This document shows positions 35,479 through 46,532 of a stretch of 64,000 bases of DNA, one piece after another. The DNA lies in assembly GCA_965649825.1 (NCBI GenBank), contig OZ287705.1, positions 434,001 through 498,000 of the forward strand, in the 5' to 3' direction. Each line of letters begins with the position of its first letter. Position 1 is the first letter of the stretch. This DNA is from Penicillus capitatus. Its lineage: Eukaryota > Chlorophyta. The position numbers were made by a program, and so were the translations under genes. The notes beneath the pieces are model-generated. The model saw only the letters and a list, made by a program, of their open reading frames with translations, was not told where the DNA came from and did no database searches.

Positions 35479-38400
35479 GCACTCGGGCTATTCTCCGTTC
35501 TTCTTCGCCTCGCGGCGCATCTTCGCCGCCGCCAGTACTTCCATGAAGTTTCACGTCCGCGTTGGCGCCGCTTCTCGGCAGAAACAATTGGACCGAGCGT
35601 CACATCACCATTTCAGATATTTAAAAGACTTGAAGCGGTTTCTTGGCGAATCTTCGAGAACACTGGGTTTCCCGTTTTTGCGACGCTGCTTTATCGTAGT
35701 GTCAGTTGTCTTAGTTTGTCGAAACGCATCTCAACGTCCACTCATGAAAGTTACAGGTTCTTCTCTTTTCCGACTTACGGTTCCCGCATCGGTGCTGCAG
35801 AGGGACGCGGGACATCGGATGGAGTGGAGTACGCCTACGCTCTGAGCAGTCATTCGTGGTACGGAGTCTACGAGGTCGCCGTCTCTGTTCGTGCTGTCAG
35901 AATCCTTACCTTCGTCTCTGCCGCAGTGGCGCATCCATCGCTCGATGTTCGAGAAGGAAAGGGCGATATTCTCGAGCAATTTCGCCGTGGATGGCAAAAA
36001 ATGGTAAGAGCGACGACTGAGTACTGCGCAGCGTTCCACTCATCCGTTTGTTCTGACTTAGGTGCATCTTCGCGAGGCATCTCGGCCGACAGATGTTGAT
36101 AGCCGACTTGCAGCCATGGTCGTCTACACCAGTTCAGGCTCACTTCGCGCTCTCTCTTGTCAACCACGAAGACGAAAAGAAGAATCTCGTCAGAGGTATT
36201 AGTCCCTCTGCCTTTTAGATCCAATGAGAATTTCATCTCACAGCGAGCTTCTCTGATCGTCTACATCGTGACGGCAGTGGCGCTCGAGAAGTCGAACCCT
36301 TTTGCATGGCGTCAATTGTCAAGGAGCCTTCGCTTGGATATCTAAAGGAAGACTACTTCATGTTGCGATTGGAACTGAGGATTAGGTATCCATCCAACGA
36401 AGCTGTCACATTTGTCAATCTTGGAAGGACAGTGTACTGTCAAGTGAGTGTCAAAAAAGCCCTTCTAATCGCCTAAGAGTGAATAATGTCAGTGGAACAT
36501 CAAACATGCATGGGAGATGAGTCCATGTGTCGTAAGAACCGATCACTTCAGAATTGCAAAGCGCGACATGTGAGCTATAGACAGTACCAGCTTCGCTCTG
36601 AGACGACCCATCTCGTGGTACCTGCACAGGGACTTGAAGCTGTGCAAAGAGGGAGGAAGTTTTGGTGCGGATGGTCTGAGCGTTATTCTTGCAAACATGA
36701 GCGGTCAGGGTGCTTTCTTTGAGGGCGAAATCTGCCTCATCAGATATGACTCCTCTGCAGACAACAGCATTTCAGCGAGTGACTGTCCCGAAGACAACAG
36801 CATTTCAAGTTCTTTACGCCGTTACCGGTTTTCTCCAATCTCTCTGTTCAGAGTTTGCGGAGCTGATCAACGCTGGCGATGCTAAGGGGTGGATCCGATA
36901 CCTCAAAGCGAAGCATTTATCAGACGAGCTTTATTTGGGCATGGAGGATGGCTGGTTAAACCTCTCTGTGAAGATGACTCTCGTCAGCGACGAGGAATTT
37001 GGAAACATGCTTCCTCCAGTTCTCAGACGACTTCCGATGCATCGTCTTCCCAAGGTCGACAGTGGCGCTGAAATCCGACATCAAGGTGTTCACAGATTTC
37101 CAAGAACGCCAAACACTCTGATCACCTTATGACAGGCGGCGTTGGATACATTAATGAATTCGATCATTACTACAGGCTGTCAACGAACAAGTGGTTTGCT
37201 CGCTGCGAAGTGAGAGATTCAAGGTCTCTATTCGACTGCAATGGTAGCTTGTGTTCGTGTAGTGGTTTATGCATCAATCCTTCCTAAATCAGGAGACCGG
37301 ACAGATCTTCACGAATGCGTTCGAGGTGGAAGGCAGGCTATGGTGCAAAGAAATAGACATTTTTTCGTTCTTCTGATGACTTGACGACATGTTCGAGGTG
37401 TGTTGGAATGAAGCGCGATGAGGGCGGATACCTCACCGCCTGCCTCTTATCGAAGAACGAGACTCGAGTCGAAGTGCAGTTCGGATTTCAGCTGGTGAAT
37501 CGTCCCAACGACGATCACAGCAAACGCACTGGTGAAAGAGACAGAATCTGAACTGCCTTAAATGTAGAGCGTTGTTTTGATAGGAACCCTTCATGAGTTC
37601 TCGTTCATGGACGATTATTGCAAGGCAAAACTTCTTCGATGCACCGAGATAGCGTCGCCAGGGAATGAATTCCTGAGAGATGACCACTTTCTTGTTCGTC
37701 TGGATATGAGAGTGAAACAGAAAGATAATGAATCTTGTAAAGCCACAGTAGACGGAAAGACTGCAACCTGCCAGGTATCTTTCTTCTGTACTTCGATGCA
37801 TTGTCTCACACTGGAGCTGGAGTCTAGTGGGATTTGAGATTCCTGAAAGACATGAGTCCATGGCGCGTTGCGACTACAATCATTAGAATTGGAGAAACGG
37901 AGCTGTGAGTGTTTGCCAAGCATCACGGCGTCCGTTTGGAATTTCTTTGTGACTAGGCAAGTGCTATTTTATGCTAACGGTGAAACTGGTTCGAGCAATC
38001 CAGTCATTTCCATTCAAAAGCAAAGCATAGAAAATATCATTCGAGTGTTCTTGGAAGTCAACCTTCTCCATCATGTCGACTCCCAGAGAGTCCAATTGAA
38101 GAGTAATTTCGTCTGTTGTGTCTCGCATCTCAAGTGCACTTTAGGCTGTCATCGTGTAATCCGTCGGGACATTGAAAGGGAAGTGGACCTTTTGCTAACT
38201 TCGAGTCAGCTGGAGGACGAAGCCCTGGGTCTCGTCAAAGATGGCTGGACGATGTTCGAGATCCAGATAAAGCTGTTTAATGTAGCAGAATTCGATAGGG
38301 AGATGAAGCGAATATCAAGACCTCTGGATCGGCAGCCTCGTCGATGGAAGGGCCCCGACCCTCACGAACTGATGCACCTTGACGGTTCTGTCTTTGAACA

Positions 38401-41400
38401 ATATCTTCCTGCTTCGATGGCCATTGACTGCAGAGGGAAGTGGAAAAGACAGGGGCATTCCTTACACTTTCATTCTGAACAGGTACAAGTACTTCGCCAC
38501 ATACGAGGTCTGTTCTACTAAACCACCACTTCCGCTGTGTTGTGATCTGTTTTTCTTCTTTTACAGGTGAAAGTGCCTCAACCGTTTCTGTTGATGAGAG
38601 GGAATCTCTTAAATACCAATCCGTTCGATCTGGACGGCAGAGAATGGTTATTAAATCCTTAACTGTCGACGACATACATGTAGACGTTGGATGTTTTCAG
38701 GAGTATGGATGTTTGGCACCGATTTGATGGAAACCTAGGTGCTTACCTGTGGAACGAGGGCGCAACCAGGGCAACGGCTCATTTCGCTTACACCATTGTG
38801 AACAAAAACCACGACGAGAGTAAAGTTAAAGGTGATGGATCCACTGCAGATGTAGATATTCCAAAGGCTGTTCTATTCGAAGGAGACTTCGAAGAGTTCT
38901 TTCCTGCTGTTTGTAAAGACAGTTTAGGATTCTCCCTCTGTCCTGCTGCGAGAGTGTACAGTCCAACAAATGGATTCTTGGAGAAGCGCTTCTTGTTCGT
39001 CGTGCGTGCAGAGATCAGACTCAAGCTTCAGGACAATGAACGCTGGACGGTTTCAATCAAACGAAAGACGGCCACATGCACCGTATGTCCGATTTTTTCT
39101 TCGAATCACATCGATATTCAACATTTGTCTGCAGTGGAAGCTAAAGGGACTACCAAGTCTGTGTCCATCAGTATTATGGTCTGAGTTTTTCAATATTAAA
39201 GAAACTAAGTGGTACATGACATCTTCCGGCTCTGCCCTTGTCTTAGTCTTACAGCATGCGCGTTTGCTGTTGCAGGAGGTTGAAACTTGAGCCAAGGGGA
39301 AACACCTCGAATTCAGATAACATCGATCTTTACCTCCACAATTGTCAAGATCATTCTGTCCGCGTGAGAGCTGAGTTCCGCGCCTTACATCAAAAGTCGA
39401 CAAAGAAGACCTCTGAAGTTAAAGATAAAAGTCAGCACGATCCAAAGTAAGTGCTCGTTCGTAAATGTATTCCACAGAATTCACTGGAAGCATTGAAACA
39501 AAAAGAGGCTGGGGCGCTCACAAGTTCTTAACGAGCGACCAGTTAGCGGATGAATCATTCGGATTCCTGAAAAAAGGCTGGATAACATTGACTGCGAGAG
39601 TCACCCTTCTCGATGTCGCTGACGTGCCGCAGTGTGAGTCCTGTCGAAAGGACCCAACATGCTCCGTGCGTCACGGGAACACGTAAGACACTCCCTCCTC
39701 CTTCACAATCCACTCATGGCCTGCTGCCAGAAAACACTTGTGCTATTGCACCAAATGCGCCAAGAGCTTGAAGGAGCCACTGCTCGATGATCAGGAGATC
39801 AAGTGCCCCGTGTGCGAGAAGTTGGTGGAGAGAGTCGTCATGAACGACGGTCCCTACTTCGAACGATGTCCCACATGCCTCATCGACCCAACCTGTGCCG
39901 TCAGACACGGAAACACGTAGCGCTGTCGTCATCATGCATTCTGCCGCATGTCTCGTGATATCAGGAAACACCTCTGCTACTGTACGGACTGTGGCCGAGA
40001 GCTTGCCAGGAGACTGAAAGGGAGAGTTCCTCAGGTCTGCGTCGTCAGCAAGGCTGGCCAAAAGAAGATATCGCCCGTGGCGAAGATGACAGCAAAATGC
40101 CATGTGTGTGGTGCTGACGATCCAACCTGCTCAGTGCTGCACGGATCCACGTACGAGCACAAAATAATCGATCTCTTGTTGAAGACACCAGTGTACAGGG
40201 GACACGTTTGCTACTGCCAGCTCTGTGCATGCAAAGAATTTGGAAAGGTGCTTGCAAAGAAGAAGAAGCTCAAGTGTCCAGTGTGTCAGAGAGTGGTGGA
40301 CCGTATCGTCGTCAAGGATGATGCTGACGATGAGCGAGTCCCTACTCTGCGCAGATGCAAGAGCGCACTGATTATTCGCGAGAAACTGGAAGAAGAGATT
40401 TCTGGTGTGTATAGAGCCGTGGTCTCCATTCAAAGAGAGTCATCGAGTCAGACGGTTGATGAAGCTAAACGGGATTTACAGAAGGATTTAGCGTTGTCCA
40501 GATACGAAGAAACGATGTCTGCTATCAAGAAGCTACAGGAAGGGACTTTCTTTGTTCGAAAAGAGGTCCAAATTCAGCAAAAGCCACCGAGTCAGAGAAT
40601 TGCAGAAGGAAGACAGGCAACGCAGAGGAGTTTAACGCTGCGCAGATATCTGGAAGCATTGTCTGCTTTCAAGAGGCTAGTCAATGCGATTTCGGACTAC
40701 TGTGAAGCCGAGGTCCAACTTCAACAAGGGTCACTGAGTCAGACATCTGTTGGAGGCAATCGGGATAGGCTCATAGACTTAGCGACACGCACATGTAACG
40801 AAAGAAGGCCTGCTCGCAGAAATCGAGAGTCACTGAGTCAGACATCTGCTGGAGGCAGTCGGAGTAGGCTCATAGACCTAGCGACACGCACGAGTAACGA
40901 AAGAAGGCCTGCTCGCAGAAATCGAGAGTCACTGAGTCAGACATCTGCTGGAGGCAGTCGGGATAGGGTCATAGACCTAGCGACACGCACGAGTAACGAA
41001 AGAAGGCCTGCTCGCAGAAATCGAGAGTCACTGAGTCAGACATCTGCTGGAGGCAGTCGGGATAGGGTCATAGACCTAGCGACACGCACGAGTAACGAAA
41101 GAAGGCCTGCTCGCAGAAATCGAGAGTCACTGAGTCAGACATCTGCTGGAGGCAGTCGGAGTAGGCTCATAGACCTAGCGACACGCACGAGTAACGAAAG
41201 AAGGCCTGCTCGCAGAAATCGAGAGTCACTGAGTCAGACATCTGCTGGAGGCAGTCGGAGTAGGCTCATAGACCTAGCGACACGCACAAGTAACGAAAGA
41301 AGGCCTGCTCGCAGAAATCGAGAGTCACTGAGTCAGACATCTGCTGGAGGCAGTCGGGATAGGGTCATAGACTTAGCGACACGCACAGGCTTAGCAATAC

Positions 41401-43197
41401 GCACATTTAACGTAAGAAGGCCTGCTCGCGGAAATCGACATGGAAGAACTTCCGATTTTCAAGCATCCGAGTTCCTGCGTTGGCAAGATCCCGAGCAAAA
41501 TGACATTCGGCCTTCTTTTGGGGTTAAACTGCGCAAAGACCACGCGGTACACGGTGCCTATGTGAGGATTACAAGCATTGATCAGGTTCGGGGAGGAGAG
41601 GTAGTTGGTGATATCGAGCAAGATCCCGTCGCGGAAGGCAGTCAGAACATGCAGACATACTCAGTGATGGGATTATGCGAGGAAGCAATGTCCGCTCTAG
41701 AAGAAGTGGCAAAGAAATTGTTGGGTAACTGCGACGCCGAGACCCCAGGTCACCAAGAGTCGAAGGGTCAGACAGTTGTTAAAGGCACACAGCACAGGCG
41801 GAGGGAAGACTCAACGGACCGTACTCGGGAAAAAACAGAGGCTGCTTTCGGCAAGCTACATGAGGCGGTCTTGGCTTCCACTGCCGTCGAGACTTCAGTC
41901 CAACAAGAGCCGTCCGATCAGACTGCCGTCGATGAGACGTCGATGCTGTACAGATTTGAGAGTGCAAAGTTCTCTTGGGATAAACAATGTCCGTTCTGCC
42001 AGATGACCCCAGATGTCAGTCAGGGAAGCAAGTGCGTCTCTTCTAGTTTGACGAATTTCTTTGCAACTCGACTTTACTACAACAGGCATGTATGCTATTG
42101 GATTGAGAGCAGCAAGAAGATCGTTAGGAAATGGAAAGGCCGGGAAAGCCGCGTCTGTCCTTTTCCATTCTGCCGTAAGCAAGTTGATCGCCTCATCATG
42201 AACGCAGCACCCTGGAAGGCAAGAACAGTTAAGGAGGAGATCAAGGAGTGTTTACCGTGTAAGGTGAAGAAGGAAGCCGACAAGGCAGCGAAACAGTCTC
42301 AGAAGACCAAAGGCTCATCCTCCACGGCGAAGAAAGCAGTCTGCAAGGCAGACGACAACACACTAAAGACAGGAGGTTCAACTACTAAGACAAAAGAAGA
42401 AGCCAGCAAGTCAGCAGACCGCATGCAGAAGACGAAAGCTCCGACTACAAAGAAGAAGGGAGAGACTTCCAAGGCAGCAAACAGTGCACAGAAAACAAAG
42501 ACTTCTGCTCCTAAGGCAAAGGAAGAAGACAGCAAGTCGGGAGATCGCTCGAAGAAGAGCAAAGACACATCGTCTAAGGCAACGGATCCTGATCCAGAAA
42601 CACCAATCCCCACATGCTCTGCCGTCCATGGAGACACGTAAGAGCCGATTTCTAAGTATCCATTCTAATCTCTCATACTGGTGCACCAGGAGACACAAGT
42701 GCTACTGCGATGCTTGTGCGCTGAGCGTGCTTAAGGACAATCTGCGCGCAGGGAAAGCAATCATGTGCCCTGTGTGTCAAGAAGTGGTGGATCGGATCGT
42801 GATGGAGGACACCTTAGATGAAAGGAAGAGTCTGGGGATGCGCCGATGCAAGAGCGCCATGCTCGCCAGAGAGTTGCCACCGTCAGAGACGGCTGTCAAA
42901 AAGACGACGACCGAGAGACTCATCTTCGACGAAGATGCGAATCAAATCGTCATCGAAGAGGTGTTGGACGACAAGGCACCACCTTTCCAAATGCTGCGCC
43001 GATGCAAGAGTGCCGACGAGAAGATTCATGTCCCCGGTGCATCGAAGAAAGAGCACGCCTCAAAGCTGCGCAGATGCATGAGCTCCGTGGAAGGGCCAAG
43101 CGCGGATAGCGATCTGGATAGCGATCTGGACAACGATCCGGACGTTGATTACCCATGCAAGCTGCGTAGAAGCGAGAGCGCAGACATGCTTCCCTGA
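35479..43197 (+). CDS. Giant MATH-RING protein, plus copy: six MATH domains then Mdm2-type RINGs (family B)
   Basis: About 24 introns, mostly 43-64 nt (examples 35874-35925, 36004-36061, 37086-37135, 38647-38700, 39683-39730), join exons into roughly 2,100 residues. MATH1-6 lie at 35.81-36.44, 36.49-37.08, 37.14-37.77, 37.83-38.38, 38.43-39.08 and 39.14-39.63 kb. Marks include FSSNFAVDGKKW, HFALSLVNHEDEKK, GFLEKRFLFVVRAEIRL and RGWGAHKFLTSDQLADE. RING fingers A-C follow (39633-40310), each with an intron between HGN/ST and the next His. RING D (about 41987-42176) is degenerate, and the E cluster lies at 42608-42770. Between C and D lie a 33-residue repeat array and linkers; between D and E a K/S/T-rich stretch. 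Five LRRCKSA-type motifs occur in the RING C-to-terminus part. Inferred role: multivalent ubiquitin-ligase scaffold. The exon at about 35479 opens after a likely acceptor; the first ATG is unresolved. Confidence 0.72.
39633..40310 (+). other. Tandem Mdm2-type RING fingers A, B and C
   Basis: Finger A has all ligands: CESC, TC, RH, KH, CYC-TK-C and CPVC. The spacing H-x4-H-x3-C-x2-C and the HGNTKH block match the Mdm2/MdmX C2H2C4 RING (HGKTGH in Mdm2). Finger B (CPTC to about 40050) keeps the first six ligands, but its last pair reads CVVS, so one Cys is lost. Finger C (CHVC, HGST-GH, CYCQLC, CPVC) is complete. All three have an intron between the two His ligands. Confidence 0.72.
40731..41441 (+). 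repeat. In-frame 99-bp minisatellite, seven units
   Basis: Units start at 40731, 40830, 40929, 41028, 41127, 41226 and 41325. The last carries an 18-nt insertion. Each encodes 33 residues, beginning SLSQTSAGGSR and ending NERRPARRNRE. Units differ at only a few bases, which points to recent expansion. The minus copy of the gene has no array at the matching place. Confidence 0.93.
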
Positions 43198-44281
43198 ACA
43201 CATGCATTCTTTTTTCTATCAAGTATCCAGCCGTTCAGAACCTTGCAAAAGGAACGGTGGATTGCAACACTTTACAGTTTGTCTCGTATCAAGAAGGGAA
43301 CCCGATTACAGGGTTCATTGTTTTTGCATGCCAGCGGAACTAAGAGTGGCATGCTCTGTCTTTAGCGTTTTAGAGCTTCTGTTGAGTGTCGATCACGAAT
43401 TGGCACACTTGACAGGCTCCATTTAATTCGGGCGTAAAGAATGACGTATTTTGCGGTCATCTGTGACAACCAAGGTAAAGCGGCACTCGATGTTATTATT
43501 GGCCTGTTTGGTACAAAGAAGAAGAGTTCGTTCCTTTCCGCATCAATTGATTTTGAAGGGGTTGGTTTATGTGGCAGTGTCTAACGCATGTTAGCCACAG
43601 GATCAAATCAAACACGCTGTCGATGTCTTAATTGACATTGTAAGACACAGATCGTGGCTTAGGTATCTAGATCAGCCTGGTTCAGTTGTGGCAGGAGACC
43701 AGACCATACCTCGTAGGCTACCCCGAGCGGTGCGATCCTTGACGACACGGCATGTAAACTGGATCTCTGGGAGATTTTGGAACTGAGGCAGGACTGAGGG
43801 TTCATCTGGTCAATGCGAACAACTGTATACCAAGTTTCAGTGTAGGCTGAGTGACCAGTTCAATGTCGATCTATTATCCAATGAGGTAGTCCGATCAGTC
43901 ACACAAACACCTGCCTCATTCTAATGAGGCCGCGTTTGACCTCACTGCGCCGAACTTCGCGTTGAATCTGGCCAAAAGGTCCTCTCACGTAAAAATATTC
44001 ACTGCGCGCACCTGAAGAATCAATTCACGCAGAGAACCGACCAAGCATCGCTGAAAACGAGTCGCAGAACCGTGCGATTTCGAGCATACAGAACCGTGAG
44101 AGCCGCTTTGACTGCCAGAATCCTGTGTCCGGGCTCACCGTCGCCAGAAACCGCCGTCGCCACCGAAGACGCAGTCGGGAAACGCCTGAACCAAGTTCGC
44201 GCCACTTCCGTGTAACACGGGCTACTTTCAGCAGAAGGTGTCGCTTTGCGTGAGACCTGGCAGTAAGGCTGCTACGGTGAT
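43198..44281. other. 3' flank of the plus MATH-RING gene
   Basis: The first 250 bp are homologous to the 3' flank of the minus copy and include the weaker hairpin at 43441-43460. About 43.5-44.3 kb has no counterpart near 12.5 kb, so it is an insertion in this arm or a loss in the other. No gene seen. Confidence 0.45.
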
Positions 44282-44780
44282 TTGCTACCGAAAGCTGAAG
44301 ACATTACTTCAAACGACGGCAGCAGCGCCGAGAACCGCGAAGTCGCATGGCGCGCGTATTCAGGTGTAACGCGCATGCACGGAAGGAAGATACGGCCGAG
44401 GACGCCGTATGCAAGGCAACGCATACGACAACACCCTCGACTGTACTGGGAGGTCCGGAGCGACGAAATTGCGAATGACTATCACAACCATCGTGCACCC
44501 AGGACGACTTCATCACGACTTCGTGGCGTAAACGACCCGGCGCGCCTCTCATCGCCGAAGGTCAGAGATGACCGGATGTGCTACAGAAAGGTTCTATTCT
44601 CTTTGCAAGGAGACTTCTTGCGAAACCGTGCGTCGTATATCGCTTCCAGCCTCCATCGATATCTCTAAGCGTCTTGCACGTTTGATGCAGCTGGTGTCTA
44701 AACGCTATGTAACGCGCGTGCGAATCATTTGTCAAGAATGCAATACTCTACGGGTCTTTTCATCCGTCTGCAAATGAGAC
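44282..44780 (+). repeat. Inverted-duplicated block matching 12.0-12.5 kb
   Basis: Homologous in opposite orientation to about 12510-12010. The best shared blocks read RTPYA, SDE..NDY, KETSCET and SKRLARLMQLV. It may include a small exon, but the reading frame is not kept across the whole block. It marks how far the inverted duplication extends beyond the MATH-RING gene. Confidence 0.5.
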
Positions 44781-46185
44781 AAGCACTCAGGGGTCTGTCT
44801 ACTTAACTAACACCCATTCGGTGCAAGACTGACCATAGGCGAGAGAAAAGAGACCTCCGGATGCCTCGACTTGCAATCAAGTGAACGTCTCCGAGTCCGC
44901 GCCACCGAGGATTCAAAGAACCGCGTGGCAGCGGACAGGCAACTTGGTGTCACTTCATTACGCTCTTGACCGCAAAACGCCCTTGATACACAGAGGATGA
45001 CAGAATGCCAACAGTCGTTCTCGACAGCGGGGGAAAGCTTCCTTCCATCCGCTTCTCTCTTTTTGATGCTTTTGGGCCGCGCAAAACCACAGCGTTATCG
45101 TGTTCTCTCAGATCTGTCGCCACACCGTTGTCGTCCACTCAAAGGAGCGAATGGATTCGTTTCCAATAGCATCTTCCACGAGGAACGAACGCCAATGGAA
45201 TATATTCGCTGTAAGGGCTGCGGCGGTGGAACAGCCATGAGAGGTTTGTACAACGTGCCTGCCGTGCCGTCGACTTTGATAAATAGTGCCTGGACAGGTA
45301 AGTACTTACAAGTTCGCCTCCACAAACAACGAAGAAGATAGCGCATTCAATCCTACCGTAGCAGACGACGCTCTCACTACTGTTTTCTGAGGGACCTCTA
45401 CCGTTGCTTAACCTGTGGGGCCCAGAAGGCAGTTGTTTACTGTAGCTTCGTCGACAGAGTGAATCTTTCGGCGCATTTGCCTTTAATTTCGAAGGGGCGG
45501 CGCGCACGAGACGTGATTGACACGAAGCGTACGTCGAGCTAGTTAACAGGCTCTTTTTCCTTGTCCATAAGGCTATGTGCCGACGGCGGATTTTTTTCGT
45601 GCCTTTTTGTCAACTTGAAAGGGATGGTAAGATCAGAGGTATTCAAACCGCACGATGCATGCCGTTCGGTTCGGCATCAACTGACAGGCATCATCATCCA
45701 AGGTGCCGTCATACGAAGAGCAAACGACCAACCAACATCGATGGCATTCATTCCCTCACGTCGTGACGCACAGCCTCATGGCTTGGAAACGGATTCGGAT
45801 ACCGCGCACACGCGAGAAAGGAAGAGGCGGTTCGCAAAGCAAAAGACGTTTCTGGATAGGTCGCACAAGCGGACACGCGAATCGTACGCAAACGTGAAGA
45901 AAACCTGTTCGAGTAGACGAAGTTATTGCACACAGCAAGTGACACGATACAGGTAGCGAATGTCGTCGTTCGAGCGCATGGCGAAAGAGTCCTTCGGAAA
46001 AAGATTGTGTACATTACAGAAAGTGTTTGGAGAGACATTTGAATGGCATTATGTTTGCACAAGACAAAGCTTGGGTATTCTGTCATCCAAGAACGCGAGA
46101 TCCGCAGCTTGAGCCTAGGAACGGTGTCGCTCCACTCGAGGACCCGCCGTCGAGTGAACACAAGCCTCAACCGACCGAGAAACGC
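44781..46185. other. Intergenic; nothing assigned
   Basis: Short frames only; no domain recognised. Confidence 0.4.
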
Positions 46186-46340
46186 CATCGCGTGTGTGGG
46201 AGCCCGTCGCCGGACACATCGCGTGTGTGGGAGCCCGTCGCCGGACACATCGCGTGTGTGGGAGCCCGTCGCCGGACACATCGCGTGTGTGGGAGCCCGT
46301 CGCCGGACACATCGCGTGTGTGGGAGCCCGTCGCCGGACA
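46186..46340. repeat. 31-bp minisatellite, five units
   Basis: The unit starts CATCGCGTGTGTGGGAGCCC and recurs at 46186, 46217, 46248, 46279 and 46310 with essentially no differences. The period is not a multiple of three, and every strand and frame is open through it, which creates long artificial reading frames. It lies about 190 bp past the stop of the RCC1 gene. Confidence 0.93.
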
Positions 46341-46532
46341 CACACAACGATGACATTTCTCAACACGACAGCGCAAAGGGAACCCGTCGCCGATGCGCTG
46401 ATCGTGCCAAATCTTTGCTTCGATCGTCTTCGCCAAACGACAACCGAACCACGGCTCAAACTCCTCAACGAGAACCGCGTACTTTCTTGAGGCCATTGGA
46501 GTTGTCAATATCGGTCGAACGACGGTAGCACG

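Noticed and set aside
36444-36492. Stop codon ending a single-MATH gene after MATH1 in the plus copy
   Set aside because: The stop lies in a GTGAGT...CAG intron that leads straight into MATH2; the minus copy has the matching GTAAGT intron.
37532-37583. Frameshift and stop in MATH3 of the plus copy (apparent lesion versus the minus copy)
   Set aside because: The interval is a 52-nt GT-AG intron; the minus copy has the same intron at 51 nt, which happens to be open, so no lesion is needed.
40731-41441. CRISPR-like array
   Set aside because: Direct repeats abut without unique spacers, keep a reading frame, and lie inside a spliced eukaryotic gene.
45748-46356. Minus-strand 202-codon frame through the 31-bp repeats
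   Set aside because: Openness is produced by the minisatellite, which is open in every frame; no domain, splice or start support.
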